DNA from: Tridacna crocea
Lineage: Eukaryota; Mollusca; Bivalvia; Cardiida; Cardiidae
Direction of reading: 5' to 3'
Length of the DNA: 64,000 nucleotides
NCBI GenBank assembly: GCA_943736015.1
Contig: OX031064.1
Location: 35,949,361-36,013,360 of the forward strand
Part shown: positions 31,754 through 43,681 of the stretch, piece by piece
Numbering within the stretch: position 1 is the first letter of the stretch
How the letters are laid out: every line of letters starts with the position of its first letter
Made by a program: the position numbers and the translations under genes
Notes under the pieces: model-generated
The model's database searches: none
What the model was told of the DNA's origin: nothing
What the model saw: only the letters and a program-made list of their open reading frames with translations

Positions 31754-34050
31754 GGGTATGACTAGATACCGAAAATAGCCTATTTTCGCGAAAATAGCTT
31801 TCCCTGTACGAAAATAGCTTCCAGCAATTGCTGTCTGGATGTATGTTTGAATATATTGCTTTTATTTGTTATTTTTATATACTATCTTTCATAACAGATA
31901 TTGCTGACGTGTTGAAAAAGCGTGAATTGAAATTAATTGATCTTAATAGAGGTTTCAGACAACTGGACTTTATGCATATATGCACAGCCCATTTTTGCAA
32001 ACATAACTTTCCCTCTACGAAAATAGAATACATTAAATGATGCATAAATACATTGTTGAATACATCGTTTTTATTTCTCTTTTTATACATTATCTTTCAT
32101 TACATATCAGAAACCTATTTGAAGCAAAGCATCAAATAGAAGACCGAAAACGATTATCGCAAGTGTGACATTGTTAACACCTCATTAACAGAGGTGTTTT
32201 AATCCAATCAAACTATTTTCGTACGTTCGTCTTAGAGAACTATTTTCGTGGTAACTCCCTTTAAACAGAAGCTATTTTCGTTAGGTTCCTATTTTTGTAT
32301 CGAAAGGGAAGAGTTATTTTCGTACATTAAATGATATATAAATATATGGTTGAATACATTGCTTTTATTTCTCTTTTTCTTATACATTATCGTTCATTTC
32401 ATACCAGAAACGTATAAATTTAAAAAGCGTGAATTGTAGAACAATAGGTCTCAAAAGAGTAACGTTGTTATATAACTGGAATGTACATGAATAGATGTGT
32501 TTTTTTTTTTTGTAATACCTTCAAAAACAATTGATTAACGTGTCTTTCTTCCTAATTTTTATACAATATATTTTCATCCTAACTTCTTTGTATTTATTCA
32601 AAGAGAAGTCCGAAAACGATTATCGCAAGTGTGATATTGATAACACATAATTAACAGAAGTGTTTTAATCCAATCAAACTATTTTCGTACGTTCGTCTTA
32701 CAAAATTATTTTCATTGTAACTCCCTGACGAAGCTATTTTCGTCAGGTTCCTAATTTTGTATCGAAAAGGAAGAGTTATTTTCGTACGTTTTATGATATA
32801 TTTATAAATATATGGTTTAATGCATTGCTTTCATTTCTCTATATTTGTTATACATTATCTTTTATTGCATACTAGAAACGTATTCAAAAACGTGAATTGT
32901 AGAACACTAGGTCTCAAAAGAGTTCTTATGTGACTGGAATTTACATGAATACATGCAGATATGTATCAAATGTTTTCTTTTTTTTAATATCTTCGAAAAC
33001 AATTGATTAACGCTTTTTTCCCCCAATATACAATATATTTTCATCTTACGTTCTTTGTATTTGTTCAAATAGAAGACTTAAAACGATTATCGCAAGTGTA
33101 ACATTGATAACACTTCATTAACAGAGGTGTTAATTTAATCTAATCAAACTATTTTCGTACGTTCGTCTTACAAAACTATTTTCGTTGTAACTCCCTGACG
33201 AAGCTATTTTCGTCAGGTTCCTAATTTTGTATCGAAAGGGAAGAGTTATTTTCGTACGTTTTATGATATACAGTATTTATAAATATGTGGTTGAATACAT
33301 TGCTTGTATTTCTCTTTTTCTTATGCATTATATTTTATTACATACCAGAAACGTATTTAAAACTTGAATTGTAGAACAATAGTTCTCAAAAGAGTTTTTA
33401 TATGACTGGAATGTACATGAATACATGTAGATATATGTATCAAATGTTTTCTTTCTTTTTTTTTTTTTTTTTTTTTTACTATCTTCGAAAACAATTGATT
33501 AACGCCTCTTTTTGCCTAATATATACTATAAGTTATCATCTTGCGTTCTTTATATTTGTTCAAATAGAAGACCGAAAACGACTATCGCAAGTGTGACATT
33601 GATAACACATCATAAATAGAGGTGTTTTAATCAAACCAAACTATTTTCGGACGTTCGTCTTACAAAACTATTTTCGTTGTAACCCCTTTCAAACAGAAGC
33701 TATTTTCGTTAGGTTCCTATTTTTGTATCGAAAGGGAAGTGTTATTTTCGTAAATTAAATGATATATAAATATATGGTTGAATACATTGCTTTTATTTCT
33801 CTTTTTATACATTATCTTTCATTACATATCAGAAACCTATTTGAAGTAAAGCATCAAATAGAAGACCGAAAACGATTATCGCAAGTGTGACATTGATAAC
33901 ACATCAAAAACAGCTGGAGGTGTTTTAATCCAATCTAACTATTTTCGTACGATCGTCTTACAAAACTATATTCGTTGTGAATCCCTTTAAATAAATGCTA
34001 TTTTCGCTAGGTTCCTATTTTTGTATCGAAAGGAGAGAGTTATTTTCAGA
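31754..34050 (+). repeat. Left inverted arm of the foldback element (five tandem units)
   Basis: The landmark GCAAGTGTGA-type motif recurs near 32160, 32625, 33090, 33590 and 33880, giving spacings of about 465, 465, 500 and 290 bp. Each unit also holds CTATTTTCGT repeats, poly-T tracts and a GGTTCCTA...GTATCGAAAG block. Confidence 0.75.
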
Positions 34051-35369
34051 GTCGGAAAAAATCTATGGGGAGGAGAGAATTTCACGCAAATTCCAACGGA
34101 CTTTTTAAGTTAAGATGCGAAATTGTTCGTGCTTTTGGTAAATGTGAAATGTAGATTTTTAAATTGCATGTTTGAAGGAGATTGAAAAGTGCCTCAAAAA
34201 GGTTTCCTCTTTTCGTTAAAATATTCATTCATATCAATACAAGATCGAATTCTAGACCGGTGGCAAGTCAGTCCACAAAAAAAAAACCAAGGCATACGTT
34301 GCTAACTTTTAATATGCATATATAGTTACTTACAGACAAAATAGTGTCCGCGAAAAGTATTGAACGGAGTCGACCCGTACGGACTGTGCAGTGCAACCGA
34401 AGTCTATAATTTGGTGCCAGTATATGGAGTTCCCTTTTCCATTCTCCGATTAAGTTAAAAAAAAAAGAGATCTTTTGACAATTCTAATTATGATCATTGA
34501 ATACAGCATAAACTCTTACTACGCATAATTTATTCATATAGAGAATAAAAACATTGTGGGAGAAGAAGAAAATGCGGGTAATCAACATTTCTCTCTCATC
34601 CTTTAATGATGACCAAATAAACCCCCGTTTTAAGAAAATTGCTTACGTAATTCTGTGGGAAAACTTTTAAATGCGGGTAACCTGAACTTGATACTTATTC
34701 TTCTTTCCACAATGTTTTGCACCCTTGCACAAACCAGCCCTATTATCCAATTTGCAGCTTGAGGATTCTATATGCAAAGAAATGGTTTCATTGCAGGAAA
34801 ATGAGAAAAAGCTTTGTAATAGTAATGCCTAAGTACTGAAGATGGAGGTTTTGCGTGGCTTAGTGGTTAAGTATATGCGACTAGTAACTTGGAGACCCGA
34901 GTTCGAGCCATTACACCTGCCATATTTGCGGGATTTTCATGGAAGTATCTGTGGGCAAGACGCTTCAGAGTTCCAGCATTGGGCTGGTAAAATCCAGACA
35001 ATGTGTATAATTTAGCTGTCTCCGTTATAAGATTGAAATAATGTTGATAGCACATGAACTTTTCATGGTACCCTTTTGACCTGGCTGAGCCTCTGTAAAA
35101 CATTGCTCTGTAATCGAAAATAACGTGCTTGCAGCTACTTTCCACGAGTTTATTTCCCTCTCTTAAAAAATTAACTTATCCCATTCGGAAAAAAGGCCAG
35201 GAACTAGAATTTCCATCCGACGATAATAACTATCCTTTTCTATTTCATTTTTTCTGGTGAGTATATCCTAACCAGACAGTATATATTAAAGGTCATACTG
35301 GAGATTCTGTACAGTCTGATGTTGACCTACACTGTCAAAGAAATCTGCGCTTACCAGCCTAAAGGTTAA
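34051..35369. other. Spacer of the foldback element, non-coding
   Basis: About 1.3 kb between the arms with no long coding frame of recognisable type. It holds degraded MITE-like pieces (34540-34790) and a tRNA-derived SINE (34853-35150). Confidence 0.6.
34853..35150 (+). mobile_element. tRNA-derived SINE in the foldback spacer
   Basis: The head resembles a tRNA: A-box-like TGGCTTAGTGGTTAAG and B-box-like GAGTTCGAGCC about 40 bp later. A body containing GGGCAAGACGCTTC follows. The minus-strand open frame across it is a by-product. Confidence 0.6.
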
Positions 35370-36911
35370 CCTAATCTATTTTCGTTCAAAGATTGCTATT
35401 TCGGTATCGAATAGGTAAGCTCCCTTTCGATACAAAAATAGGAACCTGACGAAAATAGCTTCGTCAGGGAGTTACAACGAAAATAGTTTTAAAAGGCGAA
35501 CGTATGAAAATAGTTTGATTGGATTAAAACACCTCTATTTATGATGTGTTATCAATGTCACACTTGCGATAATCGTTTTCGGTCTTCTATTTGAACAAAT
35601 GTAAAGAACGTAAGATGAAAATTTATAGTGTATAATAGGAAAAAAGAGGCGTTAATCAATTGTTTTCGAAGATATTAAAAAAAGAAAAAACATTTGATAC
35701 ATATATCTACATGTATCAGTCATGTACATTCCAGTCATATAACAACTCTTTTGAGAACAGTTGTTCTACAATTCACGTTTTTAAATACTTTTCTGGTATG
35801 TAATAAAAGATAATGCATAAGAAAAAGAGAAATAAAAGCAATGTATTCAACCATATATCTATAAATATATCATTTAATGTCCGAAAATAACTCTTCCCTT
35901 TCGACAAAATACAAAATTAGGAACCTGACGAAAATAGCTTCGTCAGGGAGTGACAACGAAAATAGTTTTGTAAGACGAACGTACGAAAATAGTTTGATTG
36001 GATTAAAACACTTCTGTTAATTATGGTGTCATCAATATCACACTTGCGATAATCGTTTTCGGGCTTCTATGTGAATAAATACAAAGAACTTAGGATGAAA
36101 ATATATTGTATAAAAATTAGGAAGAAAGACACGTTAATCAATTGTTTTTGAAAAAAAAAAAAAAAAAAAGATATATCTATTCATGTACATTCCGGTCATA
36201 TAACAACTCTTTTGAGACCTATTGTTCTTCAATTCACGGTTTTTAAATTTATACGTTTCTGGTATGTAATGAAAGATAATGTTTAAGACAAAGAGAAATA
36301 AAAGCAATGTATTCAACCATATATTTATATATCATTTAATGTACGAAAATAACTCTTCCCTTTCGATACAAAAATAGGAACCTAACGAAAATAGCTTCTA
36401 TTTAAAGGGAGTTACCACGAAAATAGTTCTGTAAGACGAACGTATGAAAATAGTTTGATTGGATTAAAACACCTCTGTTAATGAGGTGTTAACAATGTCA
36501 CACTTGCGCTAATCGTTTTCGGTCTTCTATTTGATGCTTTGCTTCAAATAGGTTTCTGATATGTAATGAAAGATAATGTATAAAAAGAGAAATAAAAACG
36601 ATGTATTCAACAATATATTTATGCATCATTTAATGTATTCTATTTTCGTAGAGGGAAAGTTATGTTTGCGAAAATGGGCTGTGCATATGCATAAAGTCCA
36701 GTTGTCTAAAACCTCTATTAAGATCAATTAATTTCAATTCACACTTTTTTCAACACGTTAGCAATATCTATTATGAAAGATGGTATATAGAAATAACAAA
36801 TAAAAGCAATATATTCAAACATACATCCAGACAGCAATTGCTGGAAGCTATTTTCGTACAGGGAAAGCTATTTTCGCGAAAATAGGCTATTTTCGGTATC
36901 TAGTCATACCG
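35370..36911 (-). repeat. Right inverted arm of the foldback element (three tandem units)
   Basis: Reverse complement of the left arm. The TCACACTTGCG landmark occurs near 35560, 36042 and 36500, so this arm has two fewer units than the left arm. Confidence 0.75.
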
Positions 36912-37204
36912 GTTTTGGTTCGGTATCCGGTTAAAACGACCCACAGTCAAAACGCCAAACTTTTGGTTATTTTAATATGTCCCTACTCAAGTTCCATTTC
37001 GAAGTGGTTAAGACGTCCCGCGAAAACGTCCCTATATACTTCATTAACATTGTTAGTATTAGTCTGATTTTGTTAGGTTATTTCAGAAGACGATCATAGT
37101 TGATGATTATTTTTTCTGATGTTTGCGTTGGGTGTGTTTTGGGGTGGTGGTGGGGGTGGGGTGGGGCCCGGGGGTTTGAAGAACATTCGGACCCAAGAAG
37201 ATCC

Positions 37205-38005
37205 GTCCCAAAGAAAGATAGAAGGCCCTGAAGGGCCTGAATATTATGCTCTACTGGCAGAGAATTAAATTTTGCTTTTATGCTAGCATACATTTTGAAT
37301 TCATAATGCAAGAAGACAAACATGGCATGCAACCTTTATCGCGTAAACAAGAATTGGTAATTTTCAACTGGAAATGGTTTCTTTTCCCATACAGTTTGTT
37401 GGATTTATTTCAAAATCGATAGGATTGAAGCTATTGGTGAGATAAACAAACTATGCAAGTTTCACAAAAATCTAATCACAAATGCACAATATATCCCGTA
37501 AACAATACTTTGAAATTTCCAACTTGAAATGGCTACTTTTCCCATACTGTTTGGTGGATTTTTCTCAAAATCAATAGGATTGAAGCTACTGATAAGATAA
37601 ACAAACTGTGTGATTTTCATAAAAAAATCTGACAAGAAAGACAAACTATATCTCGTTAACAATAATTTGAAATTTTCAACTTGAAATGGCCACTTTTCCC
37701 ATACTGTTCGTTGGATTTTTCTCAAAATCAATAGGGTTGAAGCTACTGAAAAGATAAAAAAACTGTGTGATTTTCATGAAAATCTGACCAGAAAAACAGA
37801 CTTTATCGTATAAACATGAATTAGAAATTTTCATCTTAAAATGGCTACTTTTCTCACCTTGTTGTTGGATTTTTTTTTTTTTTTTTTTCAAAATCAATAG
37901 GGTTTAAACTTTTGATGAGATAAACTGTGCAAGTTTCACGAAAATCTGGCAACAAATGCAGACTTTATCGTGTAAACAAGAATTTGAAATTTTCAACTTG
38001 AAATA
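37205..38005 (-). mobile_element. HINE/pearl-type element, truncated, four monomers
   Basis: Same AGGCCCTGAAGGGCCT hairpin (37222-37240) and CTCTACTGGC as at 18497. Monomers with GAAATGG(C/T)TNCTTTTC start near 37369, 37526, 37684 and 37840. The array breaks off near 38005 before any ACGG tract. A poly-T run interrupts the last monomer. Confidence 0.7.
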
Positions 38006-38724
38006 AATCCAGGGTTCGAAGTAAACACTAGCAAACTCGCAAAATGCAAGTGGAAAATTGATTTTGCGAGTAGATTTTACGACCACTTTCATTTTTTTGC
38101 GAGTAGAAATGAAAATTCGTTTGCAGGGTCCAAAAACAAAAAAACACTCGTATAAATTTACGAGTAAGAAATGGATGAGGACGAGTGAAATATCTGCCAT
38201 ACTAGTCCGGTAGGACGAGTGGTAAATAGGAGATAGTAAAAGAAGTTAAGTTTTTCAGACGAATATTTAACTTACACAAGACAAAACGGCCATTCAATTA
38301 TTGAATAAGCAAATCAAGGGTATTTAGGAATCAAATTTCGAAACAGAACATAAAACGTGCTTGTCCCCGCCCCCCTCCATCAAGACCGGTTTCAAGTCTG
38401 CCTTATGATATAACCCGGGACCTTTCATGCCAAACAAAAATCTCGGAATATGCTTTGAGTGGACCTTATTCAATATGAGTGACTTTGCTAATTATTGAAA
38501 CGAATGATATTAAGATTAACGCAAATACTTTCCCGACACCACTTCGAAAAACTGCGTTCTTTTGGCTGTATTGATTTCTGTAACATAGCCGGATAACTGA
38601 TGTACCGGTCTTTAAGACCTGATATTTATGGTTCGTTGTAACCACAGGAATTTGACATTCTATAACCAAAATAAATGATAAAACATGAAAAAAAAATCTC
38701 CCCTATATAATATAAACACAATTT
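38006..38724. other. No gene recognised
   Basis: Contains several GCGAGTAGA / ACGAGT(A/G) motifs between 38030 and 38220 that hint at a decayed repeat; no coding support. Confidence 0.45.
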
Positions 38725-38868
38725 GGACCAGGTTGTCTGATAAAGAGTTAAAACTTTGAAGGTTTTTGAAAACATTGTAGGAAAAGAAGAAAATGCAGGT
38801 GACCAGAAGAGAAGCCTTCTGAGAAAGAGACGACTTTAACAACATTGTGGGAAAAGATGAAAATGCCT
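38725..38868 (+). repeat. MITE-end plus ~66-bp repeats fused to a SINE head (copy 1)
   Basis: CTGATAAAGAGTTAA (MITE A end) is followed by two GAAAACATTGTAGGAAAAG units. The last stops in GATGAAAATGC directly joined to CTATAGCTAAGCC. Confidence 0.6.
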
Positions 38869-39125
38869 ATAGCTAAGCCAGTAACAACATTTGAGGGAGC
38901 ATGTTGCTGGTACAAAATTCCAGCTTGCCAATCTCTTCTCAGAGAATATATGATAGTCATTGCAACAGGATACATTTCTATCTTGCTTCTGAATAACCTG
39001 TGTATGATGGCCTAGATGATTATGTGGGAAAGCAGCCAATGACTTAGGAACACCATAGTGAGAGGTCTGGAAAACAAAAACTGGGAGAGCATGTATAGGT
39101 GAAGTGGTTGCAGCTGTGATATCAT
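38869..39125 (+). mobile_element. tRNA-related SINE
   Basis: TATAGCTAAGCCAGTAACAAC head, then GATAGTCATTGCAACAGGAT, ATGTGGGAAAGCAGCCAATG and GAGCATGTATAGGTGAAGTG. Same family as 46002 and 47701. Confidence 0.6.
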
Positions 39126-39143
39126 TGACAGTATTTTATTGTA

Positions 39144-39372
39144 TTAACCCTTTACCCCATAAGGCATTTTTGTGGTATCTCTAATTGACCCTAAATAACA
39201 GCAATGATGAAGCCCTTTCTTATGTGTATATGACACCTTTTGATAGTGTAGAAAACATTGTGGCAAAAGGTGAAATTGCTCGTCACGAGCAATTTCACCT
39301 TTTGCCACAATGTTTTCCAAAGTCTCCTTCAAGCAATGCGTAGAAATGAGTATCTATGGCGTAAAGTGTTAA
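39144..39372 (+). mobile_element. TTAA MITE family D, full copy
   Basis: 229 bp, TTAA at both ends, core GCAAAAGGTGAAATTGCTCG; opposite orientation to 30331. Confidence 0.88.
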
Positions 39373-39383
39373 CTCTTAGGCTG

Positions 39384-39612
39384 TTAACCCTTTACTCCAT
39401 AGATGCTCATTTCTACACATTACTTGTAGGAGCCTTTGGAAAACATTGTGGCAAAAGGTGAAATTGCTCATGACGAGCAATTTCACCTTTTGCCACAATG
39501 TTTTATATGTTATCAAAAGGCGTCATATACACATGAGAAACAGGTTCATCCTTGCTGTTATTTAGGGTTAATTAGAGATACTATAGAAATGCCTTATGGG
39601 GTAAAAGGTTAA
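39384..39612 (-). mobile_element. TTAA MITE family D, full copy
   Basis: 229 bp; its right TTAA (39609-39612) is shared with a family C copy. Confidence 0.88.
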
Positions 39613-39808
39613 GTGCAACTCAAGGACCTTTTACAGACAGTGTTGATCAAGATCAGATTGCATAGAACATATAGTCTGATCTTTGATCTACACTGTCCAA
39701 TAAGGAGATGTCTAATCCTGAAAAAAATACCTTTGAAATAGCCAAATTTTGGGTTTTACTATTAGTTTGAAGGTTTTTATCTCAGTTACATGGTAGGATA
39801 AGGGTTAA
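39609..39808 (+). mobile_element. TTAA MITE family C, full copy
   Basis: 200 bp, centre GATCAAGATCAGATTGCATA and its near complement, AAGGGTTAA right end. Confidence 0.8.
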
Positions 39809-40052
39809 ATTCTTAACCAACAAATCTACCAAACTATAAAAGTTTTGTAGTCTTTGGTTTTATATAGCATCTGCAGATGGGATCTACTGTTTGATCAAAA
39901 GTTTCTCAAAAGAAGGACTTTGCGAAAGATATGAAATCATTGTGGCAGAAGGAAAATTGCTTGTAACCAGCAGTTTTTCTCAATATTCCCAACATGTTTT
40001 CCAAAGCCTAAGTAGTGTCCCTAAATATCCGGACTGTCACGTGTAGGGTTAA
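39805..40052 (+). mobile_element. TTAA MITE, A/B-like diverged copy (chain)
   Basis: TTAAATTC start shared with the C copy; core AATTGCTTGTAACCAGCAG; ends GTGTAGGGTTAA. Confidence 0.6.
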
Positions 40053-40120
40053 ATTGCATGAGAATTATTCGATAAAAAATGTACAAGAAATATAATCATA
40101 TATACAAGCATACTATTGAT

Positions 40121-40349
40121 TTAACCCTTTCCCAAACAATCCCTGGATTTTACGGGTCAGGAATAGAAGCCTTTTGAAAACATAGTGGGAAAAGAAGAAA
40201 ATGCTGGTAACAAACATTTTCTCCTTTTCCCACAATGTTTTCTACCCTATCATATAGAAAAATCATCTTTTTAGCAGCTGTTAATTTGTCTTCTGCAAAA
40301 TGCTTTGAATTAAGTCTAGTCCAAAATTTGCTGTATGGGAAAGGGTTAA
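40121..40349 (-). mobile_element. TTAA MITE family A, full copy
   Basis: 229 bp; TTTCCCAAACAATCCC end; palindrome partly lost on one arm. Confidence 0.88.
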
Positions 40350-41147
40350 AGCTACGGCGTAGTCTACATAATTATGTGTAAATATGATTTTCCTTGATTC
40401 ACATATGACGAAAAAAATTGATAAATAGTAATTTTTCTCAATTAAATACAGTTTATTTACGATATCGAATTATATCCTTTACCAATCGACCCAATAAATT
40501 AAGCCTATAGACCCGTAATGCAAAACTATCGCAGTTGGGATTTTTTTAAAAAAATTGTAGTCTAGGGGAGAAAACTCGTACTGCCTAAGAGTAAGAGAAA
40601 ACCAAGAGTAATCTCCCTTATAATGATCTCCCCCCCCACCCCCACCCCCTCCCTTTCATCATTTCTCCTAGACGCTTGACGGATTGAAGTACTTAACACA
40701 ACACTGGGGAAAAAGTGGCATGCATGAGTCGGTTTTAATCTGTTTTTAATGAAGATTTCAATTAATTTTAACAAGAGAGCTTCATTAACATAGATTTCGA
40801 TACAATAACGCTAGAATCTAATTTTTTAAGAAAGAACATTTCCTGCTTTATTTCTTGAAATTCGAATGGAATCATCGAGAAAGGTTTGAATCCTGGAAAA
40901 TCGCCATTTGCAAAGTTATGAGATTTGCGGACGGCATTCAGTATCATACTCCATAGAATGTACGATCTGATTCTCTGTTTACATAGTCCGCTTGTTTTGT
41001 TGAACCTATGTAGTGTTAAAATCTCTACAAGATAGATTTAATGGACTGTAGAGTCTATATATTTAAACCGTCGAAAGAGGTCCACATGTAGGCGCGAAAA
41101 AACTTCAAAGCGCCATATACAATAATAGTTGTCTGCAACCCGTGTAC
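40350..41147. other. No gene recognised
   Basis: AT-rich; one C-rich run (CCCCCCCACCCCCACCCCC) near 40630. Confidence 0.5.
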
Positions 41148-41203
41148 ATTAAGATCAGATTGCACAGAACGTTCAGTCTAGTCTTGATCTACACTGTCCG
41201 CTT
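41148..41203. repeat. AGATCAGACTGCA hairpin (family C core)
   Basis: AAGATCAGATTGCACAGAAC faces TTCAGTCTAGTCTTGATC. Confidence 0.65.
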
Positions 41204-41394
41204 TGCTTAGACATTCTTCACAAAAGCAATTAACCTTGATAATGTAAGTGTTTGGGAGAAGATTCTAGACTGAACATTTCTGTTGGGTTTATTTGACGCC
41301 CTAGATAGTTGTCAGTATAGGGGACAGCTTTAGGGCTCAATTTTGAATCTGCCTCATATTTCTACAAACCAGAAGTTTTGTTTTGAACTAGTTT

Positions 41395-41860
41395 ATAAGA
41401 TAACGTTTCAATATTAAGCGGTATCTGTCGACATTGTCCGTAAATGAAAACATATTTTTGTTGGTGAGTGTGCGTTTAGTTATCATTGTGATATCATATA
41501 CTCTCTAATTGCATTTATTAATATCTGTTACCTCAGAGATATGTTGCTAAAATGATGCATTGTTATTCTAGTGAAATCTTACCTTAATTCCAAATTCAAA
41601 TATTGGCGTTATAAATTGTCATGAAATAAAAAGGAGCCTACCTACCGCCTGTTTTGACATATAAAATGTCTTACTGAATTATTTTCTGTCGGGTGGCATG
41701 TCGTTTTTTACCGTTTTTAGAATAATTAAAATTAACAATTTTACCATACGAACTGATTCAAAGTCGTTACAGCTACATGAAAAATTATCGCTTGTCAAAC
41801 CGATCGTCTCTACAGACGTTACCGTGTTTATTCGTCCTCGGTTTTACGCTTGCTTTTTGC
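41395..41860 (+). repeat. Dispersed repeat, copy 1
   Basis: Similar along its length to 47816-48220 (ATTCCAAATTCAAATATTGG, CTACAGACGT(T/A)ACCGTGTTTA). Class unknown; the short frame at 41698 is within it. Confidence 0.65.
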
Positions 41861-42654
41861 TGGCATTTTTCGTAAGGTGCACAGGCATATAAGGACCACA
41901 GGCATGAAGAGGAGGTTCCATGTCCCGCCTACTGCTTCTACCATTCAGGTACTGTAGCCGCAGTCATTTAGCACTACCGGAAAAAGCCAAAGCGAGGCTT
42001 TGGGTGGAGCCTGTCTCTTGTAGGCCTATCTTCAAAGGGAACGACGTGAAGCAGTCAGAAATAAGCCCTTTCCTCTTCAATAAGGGAAGCAACTCTGACA
42101 TTACTAATAACAAAATTTTGTACGAGTTGTCTCCCATTGACCATTGGTAGTTCATCATTCTATCGCAATGGCCTTAAATTGTGAAAGAAAATCAGTTTAG
42201 AACAAAATACCAAGCACAAGCGCAGGTAAAATGGAATAAATAAGCGAAGGGAGGGAGCAAGAAAGTAAATAAAACAATGGACAAAAAATACATGATAATG
42301 TTTTAACAAATATCAGTTGAAACGACATGAAGGAACCGGAAATAAACAAACACAAGGAGACGAGATAGTTTTCCTTGATTTCTTGTGATTTGAAGGGAGC
42401 TTCTTGTTGTTTAGTCGTACATTTCATAATCTAACACAAAAAAATCGCGTGTATCTTGACATATAAACTGTAAAACAATCCACAAAATACTGGAATCATT
42501 GACGTGTTTTATTTTCACAGTGTCCGGGTTGTACATATATTCGGATAAAAGTTTGGCTTTGTAGAAGAAGCGTAAAAGTTCTGTTCTTAAAACACTTCAT
42601 TTAAGTTTTGAAAAATAAGTAACACAAAAAATGGAGGAAAAGTTTGGTAAACAT
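41861..42654. other. No firm gene; Arg-rich short frame at 41920-42150
   Basis: The frame begins MSRLLLLPFRYCSRSHL, like a mitochondrial presequence, but has no domain and no matching splice partner. Confidence 0.35.
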
Positions 42655-42850
42655 TTAACTATTTAGAAGATGACAAACTTTAGGCCTGCATCAAATTGGA
42701 AGCAATTTAGCAGACGACAAATCTAAAAGTTGGTCAAAAGATGACTTCTGTCCTTGATAGGATAGGAAAAATGAAATGATAGGAAAAACCAGAAAATGCT
42801 GGATGATAGTATTTCATCCTATTTCTATAGTGGTTTCAAAAGAACATGGA
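42655..42850 (+). mobile_element. TTAA MITE family A, strongly diverged
   Basis: AGCAATTTAGCAGACGACAA and CCAGAAAATGCTGG are still recognisable. Confidence 0.5.
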
Positions 42851-43319
42851 GTTCTCAAGGATATATTTTGAAGCTGGGGACTGTGTACCTAAGCTGGGGA
42901 CTGTGTACCTTCAGTCCAACTCTGAAGGCTTGCTCTGATGCTGTTGTTGTTATTTAGTCTCTGCTGTGGAGACCAAATAACAAAAATAGCATTGGAGCAA
43001 GCATGCAACCACTAGGCTTTGTATATACCTGTAGAATGAAGAATTTCCCAGGTGTCATTTTGTAATTGGGTCTCGGAGAGGAGAAACATTTTTAAAAAAT
43101 GGCATCGAAGCTCCCCTTTGGATCGAATGTAGGCTTTGTACATAGATCCTTTTCTTATTGACCAAAAAATCTAAAGTCAGTTCTATAACATGATATCAAA
43201 CCATACTGTCAGACTGAAGAAAACATTTTGTATGTTTTGTTTTGGCCACAGGGTTCTGAAGCCTTGTCAGCCCATGGATACATGTAGATGATTTCTTTAT
43301 GTGTAAAATACAATGTAGT

Positions 43320-43385
43320 TGGAATGATGAAATTTGCCATAAAAAGGGTAGAAAAACCTTGTTGGAAAAGGAGAAAATGCCATTT
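43320..43385 (+). mobile_element. TTAA MITE family A, small central fragment
   Basis: GGGTAGAAAAACCTTGTTGG then AAAAGGAGAAAATGCCA. Confidence 0.5.
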
Positions 43386-43447
43386 ATTATGGTGGTTTGA
43401 AAACAATGAATGTCTTCAAAAACGATGGCTTGTTGCATACAAGATAC

Positions 43448-43681
43448 TTAACCCATTACCACACAATCCCTACTTTTGACGACCCTGAGAAAGAAGCCTT
43501 TAGAAAACATTGTGGGAAAAGGAGAAAATGCTGATAATCATTATCAGCATATTCTCCTTTTCCCGCAATGTTTTCTACCCCTCACAAATCAATTTCAAAT
43601 TTCAAGTCACTTTTATCTTGTCATCTTCAAATGCTTTCGATTTGGACAAGCCTAATACATTGTCGTATAGTAATAAGTTAA
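43448..43681 (-). mobile_element. TTAA MITE family A, full copy
   Basis: 234 bp; the core is slightly lengthened (GCTGATAATCATTATCAGC) and still palindromic. Confidence 0.9.

Larger units (their letters stand above)
31754..36911. mobile_element. Foldback-type element with long, internally repetitive inverted arms
   Basis: The outer ~95 bp of the two ends are exact inverted copies (GGTATGACTAGATACC inward). The match continues at roughly 97% by eye for about 600 bp and more. Left arm is 31754 to ~34050, right arm ~35370 to 36911. Both arms are tandem ~470-bp units marked by CGATTATCGCAAGTGTGA and repeated CTATTTTCGT motifs. The direct repeat GTTTTGGTT (31745-31753 and 36912-36920) fits a 9-bp target duplication. 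No transposase frame is visible. This is the architecture of Drosophila FB or sea urchin TU elements (known); membership of that or the Mutator group is inference. Confidence 0.8.

Noticed and set aside
34867-35145. 92-residue minus-strand open frame in the foldback spacer
   Set aside because: It overlaps a tRNA-derived SINE and has no domain; not a transposase.
41920-42150. Mitochondrial-presequence-like frame (MSRLLLLPFRYCSRS) as a first exon for 44069-44244
   Set aside because: The candidate donor after CATTCAG leaves phase 2, which does not match either acceptor at 44069 or 44077.
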